Shown: positions 35,661 to 44,826, counted from the stretch's first letter. The stretch: DNA of 64,000 nucleotides from an uncultured Tateyamaria sp. (GCF_947503045.1 NZ_CANNCF010000005.1:173085-237084), one strand, 5' to 3'. Notes: a model not told the origin generated them from the letters alone. Numbers and translations: made by a program.

Positions 35661-35972
35661 TCAGTTTGAACTCAGCCCATTCCCCGGCAGGGCACCGCCG
35701 CGCCGCACCGGCACCACATCGCGCGGCATGGCGCGCAGGTGAATATCGACCGGCTCTTCGATCGTACGCAGATCATTCGGAACCGGTGTTCCGGGAGTTA
35801 GGGCCGCTATCCCGTCAACCAGATCAGGGTTCAGGCGCAAGACCAGCATCAACGCCATACCGGTCAGTGAGAACAACACACCGCTCAGCCATTTGGACCG
35901 ACGCGTCCGCGCCGCGCGCCGCGCATAGGTGCGCTCCAGTGACTGGGCGCGATCAAGTTCAGCCGTATCCAT
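35661..35972 (-). CDS. Small single-span membrane protein, unknown function
   Basis: A 103-residue protein: a basic N-terminal 27 residues (RAARTRRSKW), one membrane segment (about 28-47, LSGVLFSLTGMALMLVL) and a proline-containing hydrophilic tail. No family recognised. It lies downstream of fabI on the same strand, separated by 57 bases, and may be its last operon gene. Confidence 0.65.
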   Translation of the reverse strand: MDTAELDRAQSLERTYARRAARTRRSKWLSGVLFSLTGMALMLVLRLNPDLVDGIAALTPGTPVPNDLRTIEEPVDIHLRAMPRDVVPVRRGGALPGNGLSSN

Positions 35973-36029
35973 GGCACGTGGCCTAGCGGCTCAAGTTGGC
36001 AAATTTTGGGCGAGAGGGTGAAAAAACCC

Positions 36030-36821
36030 TTAAAGGTAGTCCGGCTGCGGCATGCCCAGCACGTGAAAGCCGCCATCGACGCGAATGATCTCTCCGGTAG
36101 TGCAGGCGCCTGCATCCGAACACAGATAGACGGCCGTGCCGCCAACTGCTTCTAGGGTCGCATTGCTGCGCAAAGGTGCGTTGAGATCCGTGTGCTTGTA
36201 GGTCTTGCGCGCGCCACCAATGGCCGCACCTGCCAGCGTCTTCATAGGGCCGGGTGAAATGGCATTCACGCGAATACCCTCGGGGCCCAGATCGTTGGCG
36301 AGATAGCGGGTCGCGGATTCCAGCGCCGCCTTGGCCACACCCATCACGTTGTAATTCGGCACAACCCGGTTGCTGCCCTGATAGGTCAGGGTCAACAGCG
36401 TGCCGCCATTGTCGATCATCAGCGGATGTGCGCGTCGCGCGACTTCGATGAAACTGTAGGCCGAGATGTCCATCGAATGCTTGAAGTTGGCCCGTGACGT
36501 GTTCAGGAACCGTCCGGTCAACTCGGACTTGTCCGAAAAGGCGATGGCATGCACGACGAAATCAATGGTCGGCCAACGTGCGCCAAGCCCATCAAAGGCG
36601 GCATCAAGCGAGTCATCATCCGTCACATCCACATCGACCATGAAATCAGAGCCAACGGACGCTGCCAGCGGCTCAAGCCGCTTGCCAAACGCCTCGCCCT
36701 GATAGGTGAACGCCAGTTCCGCGCCCGCCTCATGCAGCGCTTTTGCAATCCCCCACGCGATGGAGCGATCGTTGGCGACCCCCATGATCAGGCCGCGTTT
36801 TCCTTTTAGCAAATCGGACAT
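36030..36821 (-). CDS. fabI: Enoyl-[acyl-carrier-protein] reductase (NADH)
   Basis: A 263-residue SDR-like FabI. It shows GVANDRSIAWGIAKAL, DVTDDDSLDAAF and the catalytic Tyr-x6-Lys in YNVMGVAKAAL, then SPGPMKTLAGAAI and IIRVDGGFH. It performs the final reduction in each round of fatty-acid elongation. Placed nine bases after fabB, as in other alphaproteobacteria. Confidence 0.95.
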   Translation of the reverse strand: MSDLLKGKRGLIMGVANDRSIAWGIAKALHEAGAELAFTYQGEAFGKRLEPLAASVGSDFMVDVDVTDDDSLDAAFDGLGARWPTIDFVVHAIAFSDKSELTGRFLNTSRANFKHSMDISAYSFIEVARRAHPLMIDNGGTLLTLTYQGSNRVVPNYNVMGVAKAALESATRYLANDLGPEGIRVNAISPGPMKTLAGAAIGGARKTYKHTDLNAPLRSNATLEAVGGTAVYLCSDAGACTTGEIIRVDGGFHVLGMPQPDYL

Positions 36822-36830
36822 GTTCAGTGC

Positions 36831-38060
36831 TTACCCATGAAATTTGGAAAGGATCATCGACCCGTTCGTACCGCCAAAGCCGAAAGAGTTTGTCATGACG
36901 CAATCAAGTCCTGCATCGAGCCGCAGATCGGTCGCGATTTCGGCAGGATCAAGGTTGGGGTCCAGCGTTTCGACATTGATCGACGGGGTGATGAAATCAT
37001 GTTCGAGCATCAAAAGGCTAAAGATCGCCTCAAGCGCGCCTGCGGCCCCCTGCGCATGCCCTGTCATCGACTTGGTCGAACTGACGGGCGGGGTCGCGCC
37101 TTGTCCAAATACGCGGCGCACGGCCTCGATCTCGCCCACATCGCCGACCGGGGTCGAGGTGCCGTGGGCGTTGATATAGCTGACGCGGCGATCTTCGGGC
37201 AGGGTTTCAAGTGCAACGCGCATCGCCCGCTCGCCACCTTCGCCGGAGGGGGCCACCATGTCGTGCCCGTCCGAGGTGGCGGCATATCCCGTCACTTCGG
37301 CGTAAATCTTGGCGCCGCGCGCTCGGGCATGTTCCAGCTCTTCGAGCACGACAATGCCGCCGCCACCCGAGATCACGAACCCGTCGCGATTGGCGTCAAA
37401 GGCGCGGCTCGCCGTTTCAGGGGCATCGTTGTACTTGGACGACATCGCGCCCATCGCATCAAACAGGCAGGACAGGGTCCAGTCGAGTTCTTCGGCACCG
37501 CCCGCAAACATCACATCCTGTTTGCCCAGCATGATCTGCTCAGCCGCATTGCCGATACAATGCAGCGAGGTCGAGCAGGCGGACGTGATGGAATAGTTGA
37601 TGCCCTTGATCTTGAACCCTGTCGCCAGGTTCGCACTGATCGTCGAGGACATGCATTTGGGCACCGCAAAGGGGCCGATCCGCTTGGTCGCGCCGGTCTT
37701 CAGCACGGTCTGGTGGGCGGCGAGCATGGCAGATGTCGACGGCCCCCCCGATCCGGCCACAAGACCGGTGCGCGGGTTCACGATGTCGCTTTCTTCAAGG
37801 CCCGCATCCGCAATCGCCTGGCTCATCGCGATATGGGCATAAGCCGCCCCCGGTCCCATGAAACGCAAGCTGCGCTTTTCGACATGCTCGGCCACATCCA
37901 GTTTCAGCGTGCCCGCGATCTGGCTGCGAAAGCCGTGCTCGGCCATCTCGGGGCTGGCCACGATGCCGGACGTGCCTGATTTCAACGAGGCCAGAACCTC
38001 GTCCACATTGTTCCCGATGGATGAGACGATGCCCAATCCGGTGACGACGACTCTTTTCAT
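36831..38060 (-). CDS. fabB: 3-oxoacyl-[acyl-carrier-protein] synthase I
   Basis: A 409-residue condensing enzyme starting at 38060. Catalytic Cys lies in TSACSTSLHCIG, with His in NAHGTSTPVGD and GHAQGAAGALEA; the final GFGGTNGSM motif is intact. FabB is needed for unsaturated fatty acids and usually follows fabA; here no fabA is encoded upstream within the 244-base spacer, where the divergent cbpA promoter region begins. Confidence 0.95.
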   Translation of the reverse strand: MKRVVVTGLGIVSSIGNNVDEVLASLKSGTSGIVASPEMAEHGFRSQIAGTLKLDVAEHVEKRSLRFMGPGAAYAHIAMSQAIADAGLEESDIVNPRTGLVAGSGGPSTSAMLAAHQTVLKTGATKRIGPFAVPKCMSSTISANLATGFKIKGINYSITSACSTSLHCIGNAAEQIMLGKQDVMFAGGAEELDWTLSCLFDAMGAMSSKYNDAPETASRAFDANRDGFVISGGGGIVVLEELEHARARGAKIYAEVTGYAATSDGHDMVAPSGEGGERAMRVALETLPEDRRVSYINAHGTSTPVGDVGEIEAVRRVFGQGATPPVSSTKSMTGHAQGAAGALEAIFSLLMLEHDFITPSINVETLDPNLDPAEIATDLRLDAGLDCVMTNSFGFGGTNGSMILSKFHG

Positions 38061-38229
38061 CTGCAAACCTCTGGTTTGACGCGGCGCATGATGCTGGTCC
38101 TTCACATTTTCTTGCCATGTCCATGTAGGACAGTGGGGCGGGGGCGCGCAAGGAGATAGGACGCGTGACGTGTGTTGGACGCCCACCGTTTCGCTTCTAG
38201 TGCCCGTCGTGCCGCAGGCAGATATCCGA

Positions 38230-38243
38230 CTGATACAGATCAA
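38230..38243. promoter_or_regulatory. FNR/FixK-type box, one mismatch
   Basis: CTGAT-ACAG-ATCAA matches the consensus TTGAT-N4-ATCAA at nine of ten positions. It lies 62 bases upstream of the cbpA start. Confidence 0.55.
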
Positions 38244-38304
38244 ACCTGCCAGGCAAAGTGCGTGGCATCCTATGCCTAGACCGGACCAGGCGGGCGGCAG
38301 GCTG

Positions 38305-39228
38305 ATGGAATTCAAGGACTATTACAAGGTGCTGGGGGTCGCCCGAGATGCGGGCGCGGACGAGATCAAAAAAGCGTTTCGAAAGGCCGCGCGCAAGTAT
38401 CATCCGGACATCGCACCCGGCCCGGAAGCTGAAGCAAAGTTCAAGGAAGTAAACGAGGCCTACGAGGTGTTGAAGGACCCCGAACGCCGCGCCGCATATG
38501 ATCAGTTGGGGCGCGAACCGCCGCGACACGACGGTCGATATCAACCGCCCCCCGGATGGGACAGCGGCTTTTCCTTTTCGCAAGGTGGGCCAAGGGAGGG
38601 TGAAACGTTCAGCGATTTTTTCGAAACGCTGTTTCGACGCGGGGCTGATCCGGCGACGGATCGGGGCACAGGCTGGGGCGCTGATAGTCACGGGCGGATC
38701 GAGATCACTATCGAAGAGGCCTATGAAGGAGCTGCGCGCACATTGAGCCTGCGATCGCCTGTCCTTAGTCCCGATGGCGAGGTCACACTGGAGACACGCG
38801 CCATTTCCGTACACGTGCCCAAGGGCGTGACAGAAGGGCAGCACATCCGGCTGCCGGGCGAAGGTGCGCCAGAAGCGGGCGCGGGTGATCTGTTTCTCGA
38901 AATCGTTTTTGCTCCGCATCCCATCTATCGCCCCGATGGCAGGGACCTCTACCTTGATCTGCCCATTGCCCCTTGGGAGGCCGCCCTTGGCGGGCACGTG
39001 ACGATGCCCACCCCCGACGGCCGGATCGATCTGCGCATCCCGAAAAACGCCCGCACCGGTCAGAAACTCCGGCTCAAAGGCAAGGGCCTGCCGGGACAGC
39101 CGAGAGGCGACATCTACGCCACCCTTAAAATCGTCAATCCAAAGGCGGACACATCGGAGGCCCGCGCATTCTTTGAAAGGATGGCACGTGAGATGCCCTT
39201 TGATCCCCGTGCGCATCTAGGAGGTTAG
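38305..39228 (+). CDS. cbpA: DnaJ-class co-chaperone CbpA
   Basis: A 307-residue protein. The J domain (residues 1-70) has the HPD tripeptide in KYHPDIAP. A Gly/Phe-containing linker follows and then two C-terminal client-binding domains (HVPKGVTEGQHIRLPGEG, DLPIAPWEAALGG, RLKGKGLPG). There is no zinc-finger CxxCxGxG domain, which separates CbpA from DnaJ. I chose the ATG at 38305 where the J domain begins. It pairs with cbpM three bases downstream. Confidence 0.93.
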   Translation: MEFKDYYKVLGVARDAGADEIKKAFRKAARKYHPDIAPGPEAEAKFKEVNEAYEVLKDPERRAAYDQLGREPPRHDGRYQPPPGWDSGFSFSQGGPREGETFSDFFETLFRRGADPATDRGTGWGADSHGRIEITIEEAYEGAARTLSLRSPVLSPDGEVTLETRAISVHVPKGVTEGQHIRLPGEGAPEAGAGDLFLEIVFAPHPIYRPDGRDLYLDLPIAPWEAALGGHVTMPTPDGRIDLRIPKNARTGQKLRLKGKGLPGQPRGDIYATLKIVNPKADTSEARAFFERMAREMPFDPRAHLGG

Positions 39229-39231
39229 ACT

Positions 39232-39555
39232 ATGAAAAAGACGACCTTACGCAGTGAAGTTGTGGACACGCTCACATTGCAGGACCTGTGCCGCTTTTGT
39301 CAGACAGACGAGGCATGGGTGATCGAGCTGGTCGAGCACGGGGTGCTGGATCCGATTGGCGGGAACAGCAGCAACTGGCGCTTTGTCGGCACGAGCATCC
39401 GCCGGGCCAAGAAAGCGGGTCGTCTGAAGCGTGACCTGGGGGTAAACACGGCCGGAGTTGCCCTTGTTCTGGACCTGCTGGAGGAACGCGATGCCATGTT
39501 GCGCCGTCTGGCGCAGTACGAAGCGACCCTGGACCCGATCAGGCCTGCGGGCTGA
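39232..39555 (+). CDS. cbpM: CbpA modulator (CbpM-like, MerR-like fold)
   Basis: A 107-residue protein with an N-terminal MerR-like helix-turn-helix (TLQDLCRFCQTDEAWVIELVEHGVL) and a C-terminal helix. CbpM binds the CbpA J domain and blocks its stimulation of DnaK. The adjacency to cbpA and length support this. Its 3' end overlaps the convergent carbamate kinase gene by 17 bases. Confidence 0.88.
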   Translation: MKKTTLRSEVVDTLTLQDLCRFCQTDEAWVIELVEHGVLDPIGGNSSNWRFVGTSIRRAKKAGRLKRDLGVNTAGVALVLDLLEERDAMLRRLAQYEATLDPIRPAG

Positions 39556-40435
39556 TGCGGGTGCCTCGGGCGCCGTTCACCAGCGCCATGCAGTCGGCCA
39601 GCCGTCCGATGGCGGCAAACCCGCCGGTGGCCGTGGCAAAGTCACAAGCGGCCTCGACCTTCGGTCCCATCGACCCGGCGGGAAACGACATTTTTGACAG
39701 CTCTCGAGGCGTAGCATGACGGATGAGAGTCTGATCCGCTGTGCCCCAATCGGCGAACACGCCTTCGACGTCAGTCAGCATCAGAAAGGCATCGGCGTTC
39801 AGTGCCCGAGCAAGGAACCCGCTGGCGTGATCCTTGTCGATGACAGCCTCAACCCCGATCATCGTGCCGTCGGGTTTCTGGACTACCGGGATTCCGCCGC
39901 CGCCTGCGCAGATGACGATCACCTTTTGCTCAAGCAGCAGGTTGATCACGTCCAGTTCCAGAATACGTCGGGGGCGCGGGGACGGAACCGTGCGCCGAAA
40001 GTGCGCGCCGTCCTTGCCGATGGTCCAGCCGCGCTCTGCGCTCAAGCTGGCCGCGTCGGCCTCGTCATAGATCGGTCCGATGAATTTCGTCGGGGCCTGA
40101 AAGGCCGGATCATCCGGATCAACCTCGATCTGGGTCAGGAGCGTGGCGTATTTGGCGTCGGGCGCATAGGCGTTGTCCAATTCCTGCTGCAGAACGTAGC
40201 CAATCATGCCGTCGGTCTCGGCCCCCAGCACATCCAGTGGAAATGGCCCACCCTGCAGCGCCAGATATCCCACCTGAGGGCCATTGCCGTGGGTGATGAC
40301 GACCTCGTGGCCCGCCTCAAGCAATTGAGCCAGTGATTTGGCCGCAACCCGAATGCTCGCGCGCTGGCCTGCGGCGGTCAGCACTTCCCCACGTTTGGAA
40401 AGGGCGTTCCCGCCCAAGGCAACGACAAGTCTCAT
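39539..40435 (-). CDS. arcC: Carbamate kinase
   Basis: A 298-residue amino-acid kinase: VVALGGNALSKRG, THGNGPQVGYLAL, the GGGGIPVV loop, VIDKDHASGFLA and FPAGSMGPKVEAA. It makes ATP from carbamoyl phosphate, typically in anaerobic arginine fermentation. No arcA or arcB is present. Instead it follows a 53-codon ORF and an FNR-type palindrome, pointing to induction under low oxygen. Confidence 0.95.
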   Translation of the reverse strand: MRLVVALGGNALSKRGEVLTAAGQRASIRVAAKSLAQLLEAGHEVVITHGNGPQVGYLALQGGPFPLDVLGAETDGMIGYVLQQELDNAYAPDAKYATLLTQIEVDPDDPAFQAPTKFIGPIYDEADAASLSAERGWTIGKDGAHFRRTVPSPRPRRILELDVINLLLEQKVIVICAGGGGIPVVQKPDGTMIGVEAVIDKDHASGFLARALNADAFLMLTDVEGVFADWGTADQTLIRHATPRELSKMSFPAGSMGPKVEAACDFATATGGFAAIGRLADCMALVNGARGTRISPQA

Positions 40436-40597
40436 TCACAACCCCAGAGCGGCCGCGCTTACGATTGTGATGCCCAGCCAAAACCAATTTGGCCCACACA
40501 GGCTGACATCCAGATCGAAGGGAATTGTGCAGGCGGTCTGGCGATGGCCTTGTTTCGAACGCTCGGGTGCAGAGTTGAAATGCGGTGCGATGACCAT
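40436..40597 (-). CDS. Small 53-residue protein upstream of arcC
   Basis: The ATG at 40597 has a strong ribosome site (AGGAGG, eight bases upstream) and the stop abuts the arcC start codon, so I regard it as real. It has a hydrophilic first half and a hydrophobic C-terminal segment (NWFWLGITIVSAAALGL) that could insert in the membrane. No family recognised. Its promoter carries the palindrome at 40658-40671. Confidence 0.65.
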   Translation of the reverse strand: MVIAPHFNSAPERSKQGHRQTACTIPFDLDVSLCGPNWFWLGITIVSAAALGL

Positions 40598-40657
40598 GTG
40601 CGATGCCTCCTGATACGCGTGCGTTCGATCATCTTGGGCCAACCGGGACCGCACCGA

Positions 40658-40671
40658 TTGAGATTGCTCAA
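40658..40671. promoter_or_regulatory. FNR/FixK-type palindrome
   Basis: TTGAG-ATTG-CTCAA is a perfect inverted repeat fitting TTGA-N6-TCAA. It lies 61 bases upstream of the 53-codon ORF and arcC. Confidence 0.65.
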
Positions 40672-40690
40672 TGCGGCGCAGTGGATGGTG

Positions 40691-41344
40691 TCACTTTTTC
40701 AGACGTTCTTTGTATTTGCGATAAAGCCGGTGGTTCATCTGGATGAATTGCGACAACCCACGCCCCAGCAGACCGGCGGCATTGCGGCGCAAATAGAAAT
40801 AGCCCGTTACGCTGGCCAGCAGTCCGCCCAATGCGTCCACGATCAGATCGCCCATCGTGTCGTCCAGCCCGGACTTTTGCATGTTCAGCCCAAAGGACAG
40901 GTCCATCATGTATTCGAACACTTCCCAGATGGCGCCGACAGTCATGGCCACGCAAAAGCTGATGAACGCGATGGCTGAAGGCGGTGCTGCAAAGCGGTCG
41001 CCTTCGAACAACATGAACACAAAAAGAAACCCGGTGAGGCCAAAGCCAACCGCCGACAGGCCGTGCAAGGCGATGTCCCACCACCAGAGGCGCTCATAAA
41101 AGTCGAACGCCTCACCGAGAAAGATCGAGGCAAAGAAAAACAGCGTTGTGAACAGCAAAAAGGGCAGGGGCAGTTTCAGCGACCAGCGCGCCGCCAGAAG
41201 CGGTGGCACAAGCGACAGGACAAGCGTGGCAAAGCTGACAAATGCCAACGACCAGCGCGCAAGCCCAAGGGCGACAAGCGCGGTACCCAAGAGCATGGCC
41301 CAGATCACCAGCATGGTGCCGCCGCTGTCCCGGATCAGTTTCAT
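40691..41344 (-). CDS. Polytopic membrane protein (DUF2238-like)
   Basis: A 217-residue protein with about six membrane segments. Conserved polar motifs sit between them: FDFYERLWWWDIALHGLS, GAIWEVFEYMMDL and DTMGDLIVDALGGL. These His, Glu and Asp residues resemble the DUF2238 family of unknown function. I used ATG 41344 rather than an upstream start. It is divergent from the EEP-fold gene at 41404. Confidence 0.75.
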   Translation of the reverse strand: MKLIRDSGGTMLVIWAMLLGTALVALGLARWSLAFVSFATLVLSLVPPLLAARWSLKLPLPFLLFTTLFFFASIFLGEAFDFYERLWWWDIALHGLSAVGFGLTGFLFVFMLFEGDRFAAPPSAIAFISFCVAMTVGAIWEVFEYMMDLSFGLNMQKSGLDDTMGDLIVDALGGLLASVTGYFYLRRNAAGLLGRGLSQFIQMNHRLYRKYKERLKK

Positions 41345-41403
41345 TGCGCGCCTGTTCGTGGTTGGGCGGTACAAACAGCCATGGAGATCCCTATATTGTG
41401 TGA

Positions 41404-42108
41404 ATGCAGCCCTCTCGCATACGTATTGCCAGCTATAACATCCGAAAGGCCCGCGGCCTTGACCAAAAGCGACGGCCAGAGCGGACGCTGGAGGTCATCA
41501 ACGCGCTGGGCGCGGATATCGTGGTACTGCAAGAGGCGGACAAACGCATGGGCCCACGTCAACCGGCCCTGCCACGTGCGATGATCGCGGCCGAGACGGA
41601 CTTTGATCTGGTTGACGTCTCCCGCAACGGGATCAGCATCGGCTGGCACGGCAATGCCATCATGGTGCGCGCCGGGATCGACGTCGAGGAGGTGGAAACC
41701 CTGAACCTTCCGGGGTTTGAGCCGCGCGGAGCGGTGCGCCTCACCCTTGGTGTTGGCGCAGGGCTGACCGTCGTGGCCGCACATCTCGGGCTGCGCAGGC
41801 GCGACAGGCGGGCTCAACTCACGGCTCTCAATCACGCCACTGATCTGGATCAGTATTGCGTCCTCGCCGGGGATTTCAACGAATGGTCGCAAACACGAGG
41901 CTTTGAACCGCTGGCCGCGCGGTTTGAGACACACAGCCCCGGGCGGTCCTTTCACGCCCGTCGCCCGATTGCGGCGCTGGACAGGTTTGCGCTGTCATAC
42001 GGGGTGGAACTGGATGATGCGGGCGTCGCGCAAAGCGCGCTTGCGCGGGTGGCATCGGACCATCTGCCGATCTGGTCCGACATCCTGGTGCCTGCCGCTA
42101 TTTGCTGA
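41404..42108 (+). CDS. Endonuclease/exonuclease/phosphatase-fold protein
   Basis: A 234-residue compact EEP domain: IASYNIRKARG, DIVVLQEADKR (metal Glu), VVAAHLGLRRRDRRAQL, LAGDFNEW and SDHLPIWSD. No signal or membrane segment. In other genomes similar proteins sit beside cardiolipin synthase-like or membrane protein genes and may act on phospholipid-like or nucleic acid phosphodiesters. Its 3' end overlaps the convergent universal stress protein gene by 11 bases. Confidence 0.88.
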   Translation: MQPSRIRIASYNIRKARGLDQKRRPERTLEVINALGADIVVLQEADKRMGPRQPALPRAMIAAETDFDLVDVSRNGISIGWHGNAIMVRAGIDVEEVETLNLPGFEPRGAVRLTLGVGAGLTVVAAHLGLRRRDRRAQLTALNHATDLDQYCVLAGDFNEWSQTRGFEPLAARFETHSPGRSFHARRPIAALDRFALSYGVELDDAGVAQSALARVASDHLPIWSDILVPAAIC

Positions 42109-42937
42109 ACAGGACTGGCAGTTTCTGGTCGCGCAACAGGGCATAGGTGGTGGCCCCCAGCACGAAATCATAGGCGCGGGAATGGCCAAAAGCCCCCGTC
42201 ACGATCAGGTCCGCACCCTTTTCAAAGGCCACCGATTGCAACACATCGGCGATGCTGTCGCCCATCGGGTCGCGATGCTCCAGCGTGGGTTTGAGGCCGT
42301 GACGGGCATACATCTCGACCATGTCGATGGCGTCGGAATCCTTGAACGCATCCTGTTTGCTTTGCCCGACCCGCAAGACGGTCAGTTCGGCCCCCTCATC
42401 GGCAAGGCCCAGCATGTCATGGGCGGCGCGGGCGGCCTCGCGCGTGTCGCTCCAGCCCAGCAGGATGTTTGCACCGATTTCGGGGCCGTCATAGTCCAGC
42501 GGCACCACGATCACGGGCCGCCCGCTTTCACGGATCACCTGCGTCTGGGCATGGCGCTGGTCATAGCGGTCGCTGTTCTTGTCCTCATGCGCCATGATCA
42601 CCAGATCAGCCGCGCGCGCACTTTCGATCATGCGCTCGCTGGCTGATTGCGCCTCGGCGCGTACCAGACGGAACTCGCTTACGAAATCCTCGGGACCAGT
42701 GCGTTTTTCAAACACCGCCTTGATGGCTTCGGCCTCTTCTTTCTGGCTTGCATTGAACGCGGCAAAGGCAGTGTCCGGAATATGCATGGCGATGCCGGGG
42801 TAGACGACCAGCGCTTCGACCGTGTGCAGGCCAATCAGATGCGAGTCGTGTTTGCGCGCCAGAGGGACCGCAACCTTGAGTAGGGTCTCGGCATGATCGG
42901 GTGTGGTGAGACAAACCAGAATGGTCTTGGGGGCCAT
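42098..42937 (-). CDS. Universal stress protein, two tandem Usp domains
   Basis: A 279-residue tandem UspA protein starting at 42937 with AAAGGAATAG upstream. Domain 1 covers about 1-145 and domain 2 about 150-279. Domain 2 keeps the nucleotide-binding Gly pattern (VTGAFGHSRAYDFVLGATT), while domain 1 lacks it (VIMAHEDKNSDRY). It lies 49 bases after hsp20 on the same strand and is probably cotranscribed from the palindrome at 43547. Confidence 0.92.
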   Translation of the reverse strand: MAPKTILVCLTTPDHAETLLKVAVPLARKHDSHLIGLHTVEALVVYPGIAMHIPDTAFAAFNASQKEEAEAIKAVFEKRTGPEDFVSEFRLVRAEAQSASERMIESARAADLVIMAHEDKNSDRYDQRHAQTQVIRESGRPVIVVPLDYDGPEIGANILLGWSDTREAARAAHDMLGLADEGAELTVLRVGQSKQDAFKDSDAIDMVEMYARHGLKPTLEHRDPMGDSIADVLQSVAFEKGADLIVTGAFGHSRAYDFVLGATTYALLRDQKLPVLFSK

Positions 42938-42986
42938 GGATCTATTCCTTTGAAACGGGGGCGTGCGCGGCACGCCCGGTAGAGGA

Positions 42987-43472
42987 TCAGGTTTTCCTTA
43001 TGGCTATTTTCTGAACGGCTGCTTTGGCGGTTGAGGGTTTTGTGATGCTGAGTTTCAGGATCCCGTCCGCAAAATCCGCATGCACCGCGCCCTCGTCAGG
43101 GGCAAAGCCCAGCGGGATGTGACGGCGGAAGCTGCCATAGCGCCGCTCGATCAGGTGATAGCTGTCGTCCTTTTCCTCGTGATCGGCGCTTTTCTCACCC
43201 TTTAGCACCAGCGTCTCTCCAGACACCGTCACGTCCAGATCGTCTTCCTTGACGCCGGGGACTTCCGCGCTGACCTCAATCGTCTCTTCGGTTTCGACCA
43301 CGTCGATGGCGGGAAAGGATGGGCCAGCACCAAAGGGCTGGGCATCATCATCCAGCATCGGAAAGCTGGATTTGAACTGGTCCAGCAGGCGGTTCATTTC
43401 CTTTTGCAACGAAGGAAACAGAGCGGTTTCACCACCTGTGCGGTGGTTCTGGGGAAGCGTTTGCCGTGTCAT
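42987..43472 (-). CDS. Small heat-shock protein, Hsp20/alpha-crystallin family
   Basis: A 161-residue protein. I chose ATG 43472 (AAGGAG nine bases upstream) over an upstream in-frame start. The alpha-crystallin domain spans about residues 55-150 (IDVVETEETIEVSAEVPGVKE, LVLKGEKSADHEEKD, YGSFRRHIPLG). The Ala/Gly-x-Leu motif appears as DGILKLSI. It holds unfolding proteins for refolding. Divergent from the bactofilin-like gene. Confidence 0.95.
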   Translation of the reverse strand: MTRQTLPQNHRTGGETALFPSLQKEMNRLLDQFKSSFPMLDDDAQPFGAGPSFPAIDVVETEETIEVSAEVPGVKEDDLDVTVSGETLVLKGEKSADHEEKDDSYHLIERRYGSFRRHIPLGFAPDEGAVHADFADGILKLSITKPSTAKAAVQKIAIRKT

Positions 43473-43546
43473 CTGCAGACTCCTTTTCAAAACGGGCGAC
43501 ACTGTTTGTGTCCGCCACCATCTAACAAGGCGCAGATTGGGTCCGA

Positions 43547-43560
43547 TTGATCCCGATCAA
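43547..43560. promoter_or_regulatory. Perfect FNR/FixK box
   Basis: TTGAT-CCCG-ATCAA equals the full consensus. It lies between divergent genes, 75 bases upstream of hsp20 and 64 bases upstream of the bactofilin-like gene. Confidence 0.8.
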
Positions 43561-43623
43561 TCGAAGGCATGGGCTTTGGCATAGATCACGAGGGAACCAA
43601 GACGACCGATAGAGAGGCCAACG

Positions 43624-44805
43624 ATGTCTGCTTTCCCGAAAATTTTTGCCGCACTGGCCGTGATCGGCTTTGCGCACGCGGCCCTTGCCGAAACCGCGAC
43701 CACCCGCAACGCCGATGACACGTTTTTTGCAGGCGGTCTCGTCAACCAGGCGATCGATACCAAGGGGGACACCTTTGTCACCGCACGGTCGGCCCGGGTG
43801 AAGGGCGCGGCGTTTGGCGATATGCATCTGTCGGGGTTTGATGTGTCGGTGGACGTTGACGTAGCCGAGGACCTTTACGCCATGGGCGCAACCGTCGTGA
43901 TCCAAGGCACCATCGGCGAGGATCTGTCGGTCATGGCGTTCTCTGCGCGCACCGACAGCGGTTCCGACACCCGTGGCAATGCCCGCCTGATGGGCAATTC
44001 GGTCACGATTGAGGGACCGGTCGCCGGGGCGCTGTCTGTGCTCGGGCGAGACGTGATCCTGAACGCCAAGATTTCGGGTGATGTGCGCATTGTGGCGCAA
44101 ACGCTGTCGCTTGGGCCGGATGCGGTGGTGTCAGGTACGCTGACCTACAGCACCAAGGACAAGATCAAGGTGCCCGCGCACGTGGCATCGCCGGACCGCG
44201 TCACGTTCGAAGAGTTCACCGGCGGGCGCGTCTTTGAGGAATGGAAGACGGTCGGCAAAGAGATGCCCGGCTTGCCGGGTTTTGCCTCAATGACCTTTGG
44301 CTTCATCGTGTCCCTGCTGTTCTTCATGGCCCTCGGCGCGCTCATGCTGGGTTTCATGCCTAAACGGCTGGCGCGCATGCGCCGCAGCATCGCGTCAGCA
44401 CCGGGCCAGACCGTGATGCTGGGGGTGATTGGCCTGTCGATGCTGTTTGGCATGGTGCCGATCATCGGGCTGACCATCATTGGTCTCCCATTTGTGCCCA
44501 TCGCCCTGCTTGCCATCGTGGTGGCCTGGATCCTGGGCTATGCGCTTGGGGCCTACAGCGTCGCCATGCGCCTTTGGATCGGGCTGGGCGGAGCGGATGA
44601 TCCCAGCATTGTCGCACGCCTCTTGATCTTGGCTGGAGCGATCATCTTTGTCGCCCTTTTGAACTTCATCCCCTTTGTCGGCTGGGTTGCGAATTACACG
44701 CTGGTTCTGTTGGGCATCGGTGCGATGACCCGCGCAGTGTTCCTGTCCCTGATGGGCAATCCGGACCTCGCCCTCGACGTGGACATGAGGCCGATCGAAG
44801 ACTGA
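43624..44805 (+). CDS. Exported bactofilin-like beta-helix protein with C-terminal membrane domain
   Basis: A 393-residue protein with a signal peptide (cleavage after AALA, residue 22). Short repeats such as GTIGEDLSVMAF, GPVAGALSVLG and AKISGDVRIVAQ (about residues 40-180) resemble the polymer-forming bactofilin right-handed helix. About four membrane segments follow between residues 220 and 385. The helix would face the periplasm. GAGAGGCC precedes the ATG. Function unknown; envelope maintenance under stress is an inference from the FNR box and neighbours. Confidence 0.8.
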   Translation: MSAFPKIFAALAVIGFAHAALAETATTRNADDTFFAGGLVNQAIDTKGDTFVTARSARVKGAAFGDMHLSGFDVSVDVDVAEDLYAMGATVVIQGTIGEDLSVMAFSARTDSGSDTRGNARLMGNSVTIEGPVAGALSVLGRDVILNAKISGDVRIVAQTLSLGPDAVVSGTLTYSTKDKIKVPAHVASPDRVTFEEFTGGRVFEEWKTVGKEMPGLPGFASMTFGFIVSLLFFMALGALMLGFMPKRLARMRRSIASAPGQTVMLGVIGLSMLFGMVPIIGLTIIGLPFVPIALLAIVVAWILGYALGAYSVAMRLWIGLGGADDPSIVARLLILAGAIIFVALLNFIPFVGWVANYTLVLLGIGAMTRAVFLSLMGNPDLALDVDMRPIED

Positions 44806-44826
44806 CCCATACAAAGGAGACGCACC

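Noticed and set aside
38061-38304. Search for fabA upstream of fabB
   Set aside because: The spacer contains no FabA-like frame on either strand; only the divergent cbpA promoter region with one palindrome was seen.
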